The notes under the pieces are model-generated. The model saw only the letters and a list, made by a program, of their open reading frames with translations. It searched no databases and was not told the origin of the DNA. A stretch of 64,000 nt of DNA from Trebonia sp963811335 (GTDB taxonomy: Bacteria > Actinomycetota > Actinomycetes > Streptosporangiales > Streptosporangiaceae): the NCBI GenBank assembly GCA_963811335.1, contig CAWERB010000029.1, forward strand, positions 26,283 through 90,282. The letters run 5' to 3'. The translations under genes were made by a program, and so were the position numbers. Positions 8,317 to 18,584 of the stretch are shown piece by piece. The stretch's first letter is position 1, and each line of letters starts with the position of its first letter.

Positions 8317-8976
8317 ATGGACAACCGGCCCGTGCGCGTCGTCCTTGTCGACGACCATGAGATGGTCCTGGAGGGACTGAAGGCCATGCTGGCGCGGTTC
8401 GCCGGTCGGGTCCGGGTGGTCGGGCAGGCGGGCAGCGCCGAGGAGGCGCAGCCGGTGGTGACCGCGCTGTCCCCCGACGTGGTGCTGTGTGACGTGCGGC
8501 TGCGCGGGTCAAGCGGCCTTGACCTGTGCCGGCGGCTCGTCGAGTCCAACCCGGGCTGCCGGGTGCTGCTGCTGAGCGTCTACGACGACGAGCAGTACCT
8601 CTACCAGGCGCTGCGCGCGGGCGCCGCCGGCTACCTGCTCAAGCGGGTCACCGGCGAGGAACTGGTCAGGTCCCTCGAGCAGGTCCACGCCGGCGAGATG
8701 GTGGTCGACGCCACGATGGCGGCCCGCGTCGCGTCGTCGGCGGCGCGGCTGGACAGCGGGGAGTTCTGGCCGGGCGCGCGGGTGGGCCTGTCCCAGCGGG
8801 AGAGCGAGGTGCTCGGCCTGATCGTCGCGGGCCTGTCCAACCGGGCGATCGCGAGCCGGCTGGTGATCGGCGAGGAGACGGTCAAGAGCCACACCCGGGC
8901 CGTCTACCGCAAGCTCGGGGTCGGCGACCGGGCCGGCGCCGTGGCGGCGGCGCTGCGCGAGGGGCTGTACCGGTGA
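8317..8976 (+). CDS. NarL/FixJ-family response regulator
   Basis: Two-component response regulator, about 219 aa. The receiver domain (about 1-120) has the acidic pair VDDHE, the phosphoacceptor aspartate in VVLCDVRL (about residue 59) and the lysine in GYLLKRV. The C-terminal LuxR-type helix-turn-helix reads LSQRESEVLGLIVAGLSNRAI with EETVKSHTRAVYRKLGV. I take ATG 8317 (MDNRPVRVVLVDDHE) as start; a GTG at 8308 is possible. The stop overlaps the GTG of the following histidine kinase by 4 bases (GTGA), so the pair is translationally coupled. Target genes are unknown. Confidence 0.93.
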   Translation: MDNRPVRVVLVDDHEMVLEGLKAMLARFAGRVRVVGQAGSAEEAQPVVTALSPDVVLCDVRLRGSSGLDLCRRLVESNPGCRVLLLSVYDDEQYLYQALRAGAAGYLLKRVTGEELVRSLEQVHAGEMVVDATMAARVASSAARLDSGEFWPGARVGLSQRESEVLGLIVAGLSNRAIASRLVIGEETVKSHTRAVYRKLGVGDRAGAVAAALREGLYR

Positions 8977-10166
8977 GCCGCCCCCTCGGCCTCGCGGACC
9001 CCGAGCGGGAAAACGCGCTGCTCGTCGGCATCATCGAGGCGATATCCGCCGGCCCGGAACTCGGCCCGCTCGCCGCGGGCGTCGCGCGGCTCATCGTGGA
9101 TGCGACGGCCACAGACGTCTGCTTCGTGCACGTGCTCGACGACGGCGGCGGAGCCCTGACGCTGGCCGGCGCGACGCCGCCGTTCGACCGCCAGGCGGGC
9201 CAGATCCGCCTCACCGTCGGCGAAGGGATCAGCGGCTGGGTGGCCAGCCACCGCGAGCCGGCCGTGATCGCCGCGGACAAGACGACCGACCCGCGCTACC
9301 GCTACTTCCCGGAACTCGGCGGCCAGGACTACACCTCGATGGTGTCCGTCCCGATGGAAAGCCGCCCGACGGGGCTAGTCGGGGTGCTTAACGTGCACAC
9401 CAGGCAGCGCCGCGACTTCACCGAACGGGACGTCCGGCTGCTCACCTCGATCGGCAGCCTGGTCGCGGGCGCGGTGCACCAGGCCCGGCTGCACCGCAGG
9501 CTCGCGGCCAGGGAACATGCCGCGGAACGGTTCGCCGAGCAGGTGATCGCGGCGCAGGAGGCCGAGCGGCGCAGGCTGGCCGGCGACATCCATGACGGGA
9601 TATCGCAGCGGCTGGTGAGCCTGGCCTTCCACCTGGACGCGGCCGGCGACGCGGTGCGCGGCGACGCCAGCCTGGCGGCGGCCGAGCTGGCCCGGGCCAG
9701 GGAACTGACCGACCTGACGCTGGACGAGGCCCGGGCGGCGATCGGGGCCCTGCGCCCGCCCGTTCTCGACGACCTGGGGCTGGCCGACGGGCTGGCCAGC
9801 CTCGCCCGCTCGATCGCGCAGCTGCCGGTGCGGGTCACCGGCGCCGGCTGCACCGACTGCCCGATGCCCGAGCACGTGGTGATCGCCTTGTACCGCATCG
9901 CGCAGGAAGCACTGCAGAACGTGGTCAAGCACGCCCAGGCGACCCACGCGGAGGTGGAACTGCGGTGCGACGCCGCCCGCGTGCTGCTGCGGGTGACCGA
10001 CGACGGGCAGGGGTTCGACATGGGGGCGCGACCGGACGGCGAGGCCTCCTACGGCCTGCGCAGCATGACCGAGCGCGCCGAACTCGTCGGCGGCCGGCTC
10101 ACCGTCACCTCCCGGCCCGGGCTCGGCACGACCGTGACGGCCACCGTGCCCGCGCGATTCTCGTGA
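8973..10166 (+). CDS. GAF-domain sensor histidine kinase
   Basis: Cytoplasmic sensor kinase of 397 aa with no membrane segment. A GAF domain (about 20-165) binds a small ligand or senses redox state. It is followed by a coiled coil and a HisKA_3 dimerisation domain with the phosphorylated histidine in GDIHDGISQRL (about residue 207), then an HATPase domain with IAQEALQNVVKHA, DDGQGFD and YGLRSMTERA. This architecture is typical of NarL-type partners and of DevS-like kinases, although only one GAF is present. It overlaps and pairs with the response regulator upstream. The signal is unknown. Confidence 0.92.
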   Translation: MSRPLGLADPERENALLVGIIEAISAGPELGPLAAGVARLIVDATATDVCFVHVLDDGGGALTLAGATPPFDRQAGQIRLTVGEGISGWVASHREPAVIAADKTTDPRYRYFPELGGQDYTSMVSVPMESRPTGLVGVLNVHTRQRRDFTERDVRLLTSIGSLVAGAVHQARLHRRLAAREHAAERFAEQVIAAQEAERRRLAGDIHDGISQRLVSLAFHLDAAGDAVRGDASLAAAELARARELTDLTLDEARAAIGALRPPVLDDLGLADGLASLARSIAQLPVRVTGAGCTDCPMPEHVVIALYRIAQEALQNVVKHAQATHAEVELRCDAARVLLRVTDDGQGFDMGARPDGEASYGLRSMTERAELVGGRLTVTSRPGLGTTVTATVPARFS

Positions 10167-10403
10167 GCCACGCTGGCACGCCCGGCAACCTTTGGCCACG
10201 GGCGGACGTCCTACCGTCAGCTATCGAATTACGGCAATTTGCGAACATTTCTTACAATTGGCTTACCGCGCTGGCCTGGACTATCCACCATGGACGCGGA
10301 GGCCGCATACTCGCCGTACCCTGTCGATTGTGGTCTCGCCGGACGTGGGAGTCGATATCCAGCAGCGCTGCATCAGGCACCGGGCCGAGCAAGGAGTTCT
10401 CCC

Positions 10404-12297
10404 GTGGGCACGTGGGCAATACCGGGCTACGCCGAGTGGGCGGTGCCGGGCTACACCGAGGACCGGCTGCTTGGCCATGGGGCATCCGGCAGTGTCGTAG
10501 CCGCGGTCAACAACGCGACCGGCCAGCGCGTGGCCATCAAGTACCTCGACGAGGCCCTGGTCCGCGACAGCGAGTTCCTCGGGGAGTTTCGTTCCGGCAC
10601 CGAGCGGCTGATCTCGCTGAACGCCCCGCACGTGGCGGACGTGTTCGATTACGCGGAGCAGCCAGGCGCGGGCGCGGCCATCGTAACGGAACTCGTCGAG
10701 GGGGTTTCGCTGCGCAGGATGATCGCGCGCCGCGGACCGCTCGGCGCCAAGGCGGCGCTCGTTGTGTTGAAGGACTCACTGCTCGGGCTGGCCGCCGCGC
10801 ACTCGCGCCACGTCGCCCACCGCGACGTCAAGCCCGACAACGTGCTGATCGACGCCAAGGGCTGGTGCACGCTCACCGACTTCGGCATCGCGGTGCAGAC
10901 GGACAGGCAGGTGCCCGTCCCGGGAACGCCGGAGTACATGGCGCCGGAACTATGGAACGGGGCGCCGAACTTCCCGGCGACCGACATGTACGCCGCGGCC
11001 GTCATGCTGGGCGAGAGCCTGGCCGGCACGCCTCCGTTCACCGGGCGGCCGGGGCGGCTGCGCGAGCAGCACGAGAACGCGCCTGTGCCGCTTGACGAGT
11101 ATGACCAGCCGATGCGGGACCTCATCGGCTGGGGCATGGACAAGTACTCGGACCAGCGGCCGCCGAGCGCGTGGGCATTCGCCGACGAGGTCGACGCGCG
11201 AGCGGCCGCCGCCTACGGGCCGTACTGGGAAGTTGAGGGCCGCCGTGAGCTCGCGTGGCGCGCCGAGGAACTGCTGAGGGAACTGGCGTACGGCGGCGGT
11301 GACTCGGCACTGGCGACCCGGCAGGCCCGGCGCAAGCTGATGGCCTTCGTGTCGGTCGCGGCCGTCTTGGTGGTCGCGCTCGCCGCGGCGGGCGCGGTCG
11401 CGCTGATCAAGAAGTCCCACGTCAACGTCGCGCTGAGCAGCGTGTCCGCCGCGGACGTCTCCGTAGTGCTCACGGCGTCGCCGCCGCTGGTGGTCTCCAA
11501 GTGCAACAAGCCGAGCACGTTCACCTTCAAGGGCTCGGTCACCGACGTGCAGCCGGGAAAGGTCTCCTACCAGTGGCGGTACTCCTCGGGGAAGCTAAGC
11601 CCGGTCGCGACGCTGAACTTCACCGCGGCCGGGGCGCAGGAGGTCGACCAGCGGGGCCGTCACGACCGATGTGGCGGGCGACGGGTGGGCCCAGCTCAAC
11701 CTGCTGCTCAACCCCGGCACTAAGTCCTCGGACCAGGCCACGTACTCGCTGCTGTGCAGCACGCCCAACGGCGACATCACCGCGTCGGCGAAGATAACTC
11801 CGGCGACGCTGAATCTGTCCTCCTGCTCGGCACCGCAACCGACGCTGACCGCCACCGGCACGATCACGACCAAGAACCCGGGAATGGTCACCTACTACTG
11901 GCAGCGTTTCAACGGGACGAAGTCCACCCCGGCCCAGCTCACCTTCAACAAGGCTGGCACGCAGTCCGTGAAGCCGCTGACGTTCCAGGCCTCGGTGACG
12001 GAGTCCGGGGGGGTGCAACTCGTGGTGATCAAGCCGGCCGTCGCGGCGTCCGTGGCGCTGGCGTACAAGGTGACCTGCCCGTCCCCGACTCAGGCGGCCG
12101 CGCCGACGAAGGCCGCGCCGACCGCCAAGGCTTCCGTGAGCCCGTCGGCGAGCAAGAGCGCGTCTCCGTCGCCGAAGCCCACCACGGCGTCGCCCACGCC
12201 CACGCCCGACGCCGACGCCACCCCGACGCCCACCGTCACGCTCCCCACGCCGACGCTCCCCGCCACCGGGACGGCGACTGCGACGGCGACGGGATGA
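10404..12297 (+). CDS. Receptor Ser/Thr protein kinase with two extracellular repeats (frameshifted)
   Basis: Membrane Ser/Thr kinase starting at GTG 10404 after AAGGAG. The kinase domain (about 15-275) has the glycine loop LLGHGASGSVV, VAIKYL, the catalytic HRDVKPDNV, DFG and GTPEYMAPE, so it should be active. One transmembrane helix follows (about 312-335). Outside the cell are two related repeats, each starting near a cysteine and containing a GKVSYQWRYSSG or GMVTYYWQRFNG motif. The tail is rich in Pro, Thr, Ser and Ala (12090-12297). The frame shifts near 11650; the second half, GAVTTDVAGDGWAQLNLL, continues in another frame. No PASTA or NHL sensor is present, so the extracellular module appears to be a less common type. 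Confidence 0.85.
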
Positions 12298-12367
12298 GCC
12301 ACGGCTGGCCCCGTCCGGGCCGGCCTTGGGATGACCGCTACCCGCGCGTCAGGCGCGGTACTCGTCG

Positions 12368-13102
12368 TTAGCTGGCCAGTTCCACGGTCAGGCCGAGGTG
12401 CTTGGCGAGCAGGCCAGCGCGCTCGCGGTCCTGGTCGGTGAACGCGCCGGCCACGCGGGTGAACCGGACGTGGTGCAGCGCGCCGCCCAGCGGCAGGCCG
12501 TCCTCGCGCACCAGCTTGACCCGCTTGCCGCCGGGCCAGGTCAGCTCGGCGCTCCCGGCGCCGACCGCCTCGAGGTGGCCGTCAAGCACGTCACGCAGCA
12601 GCCGCACCGCGCCGTCCAGGTCGCTGACGTGATGCTCGATCAGGTCAAGGCGGCTGGCCGGCCCCGGCTCTGGCAGCTCCCGCGGCGGCGCCGAGGCCGG
12701 CGCGCCGGCCTGCTGGGCGACCTGGATGACGATGCCGTGCGCGGCGCGCGGGTGCAGGAAGGCCTCCTTCCAGTCCGGGCTCGCCAGGTTGACCCCGACC
12801 GGCTCGAGGCCGGCCGCCGCGATCCGGGCCAGCGAGGCGTCGATGTCGCTGACGAGGAAGTTGAAGTGGTGCGGGCCCGCGCCGCGGGCGTCAAGGAAGC
12901 GTTCGAGGAAGGCCGCGTCCGGGCCGCCGGTTGGTGTCAGCAGCTCGATTTTCGGGCCCGCGGCGAAGTTCAGCTGCCCCCACCAGAACCCGGGAGAGTC
13001 GCCGCCGTAGGCCCAGGTACCGCCGAGCACGCCGGCGAACAGCTCCCAGCCGCCGGACAGGTCCTGTGCGCCGACGGCGAGGTGGTCGAGAATCGTGGTC
13101 AT
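12368..13102 (-). CDS. VOC-family (glyoxalase-like) protein
   Basis: 244 aa made of two vicinal-oxygen-chelate-like halves, as in methylmalonyl-CoA epimerases, glyoxalases and ring-cleavage dioxygenases. The first half reads ILDHLAVGAQDLSGGWELF, then GPHHFNFLVSDIDASLARI and HGIVIQV; the second half has LIEHHVSDLDGAVRLLRDVL. Metal-binding His/Glu positions are plausible in the first half. It starts at ATG 13102 after GTGAGGTCCC, and lies just downstream of the ArsR gene on the same strand (12 bases), so the two may be one transcript. Substrate unknown. Confidence 0.8.
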   Translation of the reverse strand: MTTILDHLAVGAQDLSGGWELFAGVLGGTWAYGGDSPGFWWGQLNFAAGPKIELLTPTGGPDAAFLERFLDARGAGPHHFNFLVSDIDASLARIAAAGLEPVGVNLASPDWKEAFLHPRAAHGIVIQVAQQAGAPASAPPRELPEPGPASRLDLIEHHVSDLDGAVRLLRDVLDGHLEAVGAGSAELTWPGGKRVKLVREDGLPLGGALHHVRFTRVAGAFTDQDRERAGLLAKHLGLTVELAS

Positions 13103-13113
13103 GGGACCTCACG

Positions 13114-13896
13114 TTACGGCAGGGCCGCCAGGAGCCTGATCTCTGTCGTCGTGAGGCGCAGGCCGAAGGTGTCGGCGAGGCCGGAGCGGCCTTCGCCGGT
13201 GAGCCGGACGGACCGGGTGGGGGACGGGGCGTGGCGCACCCAGCCGAGTTCGAACAGCCGGCCGGCGAGACCGGCGCCGAGCGCGCCGGCCAGGTGATGG
13301 CGCTGCTCCGTCCAGTCCAGGCAGTAGCGGATCAGCGGGCGCCGCCCGGCGCGCAGCCCGGCGAGATCGACGCCGAAGTCGCGGATGAGGGCCGCGCCGG
13401 GGCCGGTGAGCTTGTAGCCGACGTCGTGGCCGGGGGCGGACAGCCGGTCCGTGCGGGCGGTGCCCGGGTGGTAAGCGCCGTCGCCCCCGTCGAGCGCCCC
13501 GCCCTCGACGAGGGCGGTCATCAGCGCGACGCCGAGCTGGCCCGCGAGATGGTCATAGCACAGCCGGGCGCGCCGCAGCGCGTTGGCCCGTGTGCCCTGG
13601 CGCAGCGAGCGGACCTGGGCTCGCGGTGAGATCTCCGCCAGTGCCTCGACGGCGGTGATGACCCGCGGGTCGGCGATGCGGTAGTAGCGGTGCCTGCCGT
13701 GCGCTTCCACGGTCAGCATGCCAGCGGCGCACAGCTTGCCCAGGTGCGCCGAGGCGGTGGAGGCCGCCACGCCCGCCTCGGCGGCCAGCATGCTTGCGGG
13801 CAGCGCGCGCCCGTCGGCAAGCGCGAGCAGCACCCTGGCGCGCGCCGGGTCGCTGAGCAGGGCGGCAGGGATGGAGATGTCAGCGTCGCCGTGCAT
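13114..13896 (-). CDS. ArsR-family transcriptional regulator
   Basis: 260 aa. The N-terminal winged helix-turn-helix reads SDPARARVLLALADGRALPASMLAAEAGVAASTASAHLGKLCAAGML with the RHRYYRI wing. The C-terminal half is a long domain typical of drug-efflux-linked ArsR proteins in actinomycetes (DHLAGQLGVALMTALVEGG, CLDWTEQRHHLAGALGA). I choose ATG 13896 because GGAGG stands five bases before it; an open frame extends further upstream without homology. It is divergent from the MFS exporter at 13962, with 65 bases between the two, so it probably represses that exporter. Confidence 0.87.
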   Translation of the reverse strand: MHGDADISIPAALLSDPARARVLLALADGRALPASMLAAEAGVAASTASAHLGKLCAAGMLTVEAHGRHRYYRIADPRVITAVEALAEISPRAQVRSLRQGTRANALRRARLCYDHLAGQLGVALMTALVEGGALDGGDGAYHPGTARTDRLSAPGHDVGYKLTGPGAALIRDFGVDLAGLRAGRRPLIRYCLDWTEQRHHLAGALGAGLAGRLFELGWVRHAPSPTRSVRLTGEGRSGLADTFGLRLTTTEIRLLAALP

Positions 13897-13961
13897 GCCT
13901 CCACGGTAGCCCGGCAACGATTCGGTCCTGGGCCGAAGCATCACGGGGAGACACTGGCGGC

Positions 13962-15396
13962 ATGTTGATATCCGCAACAACCAAGCAAGCGGGAACGGCC
14001 GTCCGCTCGGCCGCGCAAGGCGTGGGTCTTGCTCGCGGTCTCGCTGGGCCAATTCCTGATCCAGCTCGACCTGACCATCGTGAACGTGGCGCTGCCAGCG
14101 ATCGGCCGGGACCTCTGTACGTCCGTTTCCGGACTGCAGTGGGTGGTGGACGGCTACAACCTGGCGCTGGCGAGCCTGCTGCTCGTCGGCGGCCGGATCG
14201 GCGACCGCTCCGGTCACAGGCGGGTCTATCTCGCCGGCGTGCTTTTCTTCTCCCTCGGGTCCGCGCTGTGCGCGGCGGCACCGACGGCCGGGTGCTCTTG
14301 TCGCCTTCCGCGTCCTGCAGGGAATCGGGCGCGGCGATCGAACTGCCCGCCACGCTGGCGATCCTGACGCACACGTTCACCGGGCGGCGGGAACGGGCGC
14401 AGGCGGTGGGCATCTGGGCGTCGGCGGCGGGCAGTTCGCTTGTCATCGGCCCGGTGCTTGGCGGCGCGCTTGTCGCCGCGTTCGGCTGGCGGTCGGTGTT
14501 CCTGGTCAACCTGCCGGTCACCGCGGCGATATGCGTGCTGGTCATCCGCACCGTGCGGGAGACGCCGAAGGACGCTGGCGGCGGACTCGACGTGCCGGGC
14601 CAACTGCTCGGCTCCGCGGCGCTCGCGCTGCTCGCGGGCGGCGCCATCGAGGGCGGCAAGCACGGGTTCTCCGCCGCGCTGCCGCTCGGGCTCTTCGCCT
14701 GCGGCGCGGCCTGCCTGGCCGCCTTCATCGCCGTCGAGCACAGGCAGGAGCACCCGGTGCTGCCGCTGCGGTTCTTCCGCAGCGCCGCCTATTGTGCCGC
14801 GAACGCCGCGGGCGTGGTGATGGGCTTCGTGGTCATCGGCCTGCTGTTCCTGTTCGCGCTGTACTTCCAGCAGGTCCAGGGCGACTCGGCGATCGCGGCC
14901 GGACTCCGCTTCGTGCCGCTGACCGCCGCGTTCGTGCTTGCCGGGCCGCTCGTCGGCCGCGTCATCGACCGCACAGGGCACCGGATTCCGATGACCGCCG
15001 GCTGCGTGCTGCTCGCCGTTGGCACGCTCGCGCTGCTGCGCGTCGGCCCGGACAGCGGTTACGGGCCTGTGTGGTGGCCGTTCGTGATCACCGGGCTCGG
15101 CTACGGGCTGCTGTCCACCCCGATGGCCGCCGCCGTGCTCGGCGCTGTGCCGCGCGAGCGGGCTGGCATGGCCTCCTCGACCAATCTCACCGCCCGGCTG
15201 GTCGGCGGCGTGTTCGGCGTCGCCGTCCTCGGTGCCCTGATGTCGGCGGGCGCCCTGATGCCGGCGGGCCGGAAGCGGTGACGCCGCCCAGGCACTGACT
15301 CACGGCCTGCATGCCGCGCTCATCGGCGCGGCGGCCGTCGCCCTGGCAGGCGCCGCGATGACCGCCGTGTTCATCGGCAATGCCAAGACATCGTGA
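13962..15396 (+). CDS. MFS drug exporter, EmrB/QacA type (frameshifted)
   Basis: Multidrug major-facilitator exporter. Pieces from different frames join to a normal-length protein: start MLISATTKQ (13962), then LLAVSLGQFLIQLDLTIVNVALPAIGRDL, the loop GGRIGDRSGHRRVYLAG (motif A), then IGPVLGGALVAAFGWRSVFLVNLP (motif C), many further hydrophobic helices, and the C-terminal HAALIGAAAVALAGAAMTAVF ending at TGA 15394-15396. The frame breaks near 14000, 14300 and 15280. The protein is proton-driven and sits in the membrane. The divergent ArsR gene upstream is its likely repressor. Three breaks in one gene could mean a real pseudogene, but the high conservation of every piece argues for sequence errors. 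Confidence 0.8.
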
Positions 15397-15496
15397 CCCC
15401 GCGACGCCGGCCCGGTTCGCGCGGAAATGAGTGAAAACAGGGGCTCACGAGGCGACCGGCTGGCGCGGAACCTGGCTTTGCCTGTGCCCGGTCGGC

Positions 15497-15599
15497 AACT
15501 TCCTATCGGTTTCGGTCATTTCTGCGTCCGGTATGTCCGGGTATGGAAGCAGAAACTGATAGAGAGTGGTTCCGGGAACGCAGAAAGTGATAGGAAGTT
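15497..15599. repeat. Interrupted inverted repeat with three copies of a TCCTATC-TTTC motif
   Basis: AACTTCCTATC (15497-15507) pairs perfectly with GATAGGAAGTT (15589-15599). Inside, TTTCTGCGT pairs with ACGCAGAAA. On the minus strand, 15575-15595 and 15545-15563 are related copies of a unit of the form CTATCA-TTTCTGC-TTCC. It lies between two convergent genes (ends at 15396 and 15695), so it could act as a bidirectional terminator. The repeated unit could also be a protein-binding site. The rest of 15397-15694 has no supportable gene. Confidence 0.6.
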
Positions 15600-15694
15600 G
15601 AGGCCCGGAGGACAGGCTGCGCCTTCTTCAGGTTGCCGCGCCTGCCAATCGGACACCTCGCCTCACCGAACGGCATCGGGCCTCGCTTGACGGG

Positions 15695-17117
15695 TCACGC
15701 AAGCCCCTGCACACCGACGCGGACCGGGCCGCCGTCCGGGTCGACGTTGGCCAGCCAGGACGCCCGCAGGTGGACGGGACGGCCGGGGATTAGCCGCAGC
15801 GGGCGTGACCTGGTGAGCAGCCTGCCGTCTTGCCGGGCCTCCAGCCTGACCCGGTCACGGAACTCGGCCGCCCTGACCGCGAACCGGCCGAGCGGCGGCG
15901 GCACGACGCCGCTCCCGCTGCCGGTGCCGCTGCGGCCGCCGCCGGTCACGGTGCCGGGTGCCATGGTGATGGCGTTCGGCGAGATCCAGCGCAGCGGCGG
16001 GTCGGCGATCACCGGGACCCGGGCCGGGGAGGCCGGGGCCGGTGACCGCGGCTGGACCGGCGAGCTGGCCAGGTAGGCGGCGATCTGCCGTGCGGCGTGC
16101 CGGCCAGACAGGGCGGCGACGTCGGCGGTCTCGGCGGCGTGCACGAGGTTCCCGGCCGCGAACACCCCGGGCCGCGACGTCGCCATGGTCGTGTCGATCG
16201 CCGGGCCGCGGGTGCCGGGGTCGAGCGCGATGCCCGCGGTCCGCGCGAGGACGTGGTCGGAGATCCAGTCGCCGGTGAACACCAGCCATTCGCACTCCAC
16301 CGTCCGGGCCCGCCTGCCCGCCTCGTCCGCCGCGTCCGCCGCGCCCGTCCGCGCCCGGCGTGGCCAGCCGAGCCTCCGGGCCGGTGACGGCGGCCAGGTC
16401 CACCGCGGTCAGCCGGCCGTCCGCGCCGGTCACCCGGGTCACGGCGGTCGATGTCCAGACGGGGACGCGCCAGCGCAGCGCGGCGCCGAGGCGAAGGCGG
16501 CGTAGCTGGCGTGCCGCGGCTGGTCGGTGACGAGGGCGAGCACCCGGGCGCCCGCGTGCGCGAGCGTCAGCGCCGCGGAGAAGCTGACGTGCTCCGCGCC
16601 GACCACGAGCGCGCGCCCGGTCAGTCGTTCCCCGCCCAGGTAGACGCGCTGCTGCAGCTCGCCGGTGGTGAGCACGCCGGACGGCCGGTCGCCGGGTACC
16701 AGCCGGGCGGCGCGGGGCCGCTCCCGGCAGCCGGTGGCGAGCAGGACCGCGGCGGCGCGCACCGGTTCGATGCCCGCGGCGCTGGTCAGCACGGCCGACC
16801 AGCCGCCGCCCGCGGGCCGCGCAGGCGCCCGGTGGTCCGCCCTCGCTGGCCCGCAGCCCGGTGACGGTGCACCCGGTGCGCAGTTCCGCGCCCGCCCGGG
16901 CCGCCGTGTCCGCGAGGGCTTGCGCGTAGGACGGGCCGGACAGCACCCGGTGCACGTCGCGCAGCCCGTAGCCGAGGTGGTTGCTGTGCCGGGGGATCCC
17001 GCCCGGTGCCGCCTCCCGGTCGGCGACGAGGACGCGGCGCACGCCGAGGCGGCGCAGCTCGGCGGCGGCGGTGAGCCCGGCGGGGCCGGCCCCGACGATG
17101 AGCGCGTCAACGTCCAT
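15695..17117 (-). CDS. NAD(P)/FAD-dependent oxidoreductase (frameshifted)
   Basis: Pyridine-nucleotide flavoprotein. The N-terminal FAD fold is ALIVGAGPAGLTAAAELRRLG with VLVADREAAPGG. Further along are VLLATGCRERPRAARLVPGDRPSGV, an NAD fold with ALVVGAEHVSFSAALTLAHAG, and the C-terminal FVFTGDWIS- and GVFAAGNLVHAAETAD-like segments. The pieces are spread over different frames with breaks near 16850, 16490 and 16330. The gene starts inside the end of the upstream GlpA-like gene (11-base overlap), so they form a unit with the kinase. Such proteins act as the electron-accepting partner of a BFD-containing dehydrogenase (GlpB-like role); this role is inferred from context. Confidence 0.75.
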
Positions 17118-18584
17118 CGCGCACCCCCGCGGTACCGGACTGGGCCGGCCGGGACTGGGCCGACGCTCCCGCGACGGACCCCCGGGCCTGGGAAAACAGC
17201 GCCGACACGGCCGCGCCGCAGTAGAACGCCTGGCACCGGCCGTTCAGCGCGCGGGTGCGCCGCCGCAGCCCGTCAAGGCCGGCCGGGGGGATGTCGCTGG
17301 CGAGCGCGTCGCGGATCTCGCCGCGGGTGACCCGCTCGCAGTGGCAGGCGATCTCGCCGTAGGCCGGGTCCGCGGCGATCCGCGCCGCGTCCTGGTACGG
17401 CCGTGTCCCGGCCTCCCCCAGGTACGGCATCCGTGGCGGCGCAAGGCCGGCGCCCTCCCCGGCCCGGCGCCGGTCCCCGGGCGGAAGCCCGCCCGCGGCG
17501 GCAGCGCCAGTCCCGCCTCGCCGAGCAGGCCGGCCACGTGCTCGGCGATGCCGAGCAACGCGGTCAGCCCGGTCGACCTGATCCCGGCGACGCGCACGTA
17601 CCGCCCGAACACCCCGAGCTGGTAGTCGGAGTGCTCGGTCGCGGCGCGCAGCCCCGCGTACGTGGCGGTTACTTCTTCACCGGAAAGGCCCGGCAGGATC
17701 CGCCGCCCGTCGGCGAGCAGCGCCGACAGCCCCGCGGCGCTCGTCGAGCGGTCCGCGCGGTCCGTGATGTCTTGCGCGGTCGGCCCGAGCAGCACGTTGC
17801 CGAACACGGTGGGCGCGACCACCACCCCCTTGGTCCGCGCGGTCGGCACCGGCAGGATGATAGACGACAGCAGCGGCCTGGCCAGCTTGTCGTAGACGAT
17901 CAGCTCTCCCTTGCGCGGCCGGATCGTGAAGCCGCCGCCGCCGAACATCCGGTCCACCTCATCGCTCGCCAGCCCCGCCGCGTTGACCGCGAACCGGCAG
18001 CGGACCGGCGCCGCGCCCGGGCCGACCGCCAGGTCGAACCCGTCGGGCCGCGCCGACACCCCGGTGACCCGGGTGCCGAGCCGCAACTCCACGCCCGCGC
18101 GCACCGCCTCCGTCGCGTACGCGAGCGGTACCGACCACGGGTCGATGACCCACTCGTCCGGCACCCACAGTGCGCCGGCCGCGCCCGGTCCCAGGTGCGG
18201 TTCCCGCTGGTAGACCTCGGACTTCGGTACCGAACGTATGCGGGTGTACCCGTTCGCCCGCGACTTCGCGGCGATGGCTTGCAGGTTGCCCGCCTGATCG
18301 TCCGACCAGGCAACCAGGAGTGCCCCGGTCGGCTCGACGGCGATCCCGGCGCGCTGCGCGTACTCGCGAAGCAGCGTGCTGCCCCGGGCCACCAGGCGGC
18401 TTTCCAGTGTGCCGGGCGTGGCGTCGAACCCGGTGTGCAGGATCGCCGTGTTGGCCTTGGTCGTGCCCGTGCCGACGTCATCGCCGGCCTCGAGCAGGAC
18501 GCAGCGCACCTGGTAGCCGGCCAGCTCCCGGGCGATGGCGGCGCCGACCACGCCACCGCCGATGATCGCGACGTCCCAGCTCAT
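17107..18584 (-). CDS. GlpA-like glycerol-3-phosphate dehydrogenase with BFD [2Fe-2S] domain (frameshifted)
   Basis: FAD-dependent dehydrogenase oxidising glycerol-3-phosphate or a similar polyol phosphate. The DAO fold starts WDVAIIGGGVVGAAIARELAGY, then TTKANTAILHTGFD, AGALWVPDEWVIDPWS, RPRKGELIVYDK and AGIRSTGLTALLGIAEHV. A frameshift near 17460 separates the C-terminal BFD-type iron-sulfur domain: GEIACHCERVTRGEIRDAL and ALNGRCQAFYCG, with four cluster cysteines (C-x-C and C-x4-C). The ATG overlaps the kinase stop (ATGA), so kinase and dehydrogenase are coupled. It resembles anaerobic GlpA more than aerobic GlpD. Confidence 0.82.

Noticed and set aside
15427..15690. 87-codon plus-strand frame downstream of the MFS gene
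   Set aside because: Crosses the inverted repeat, has no ribosome site or homology; judged non-coding.
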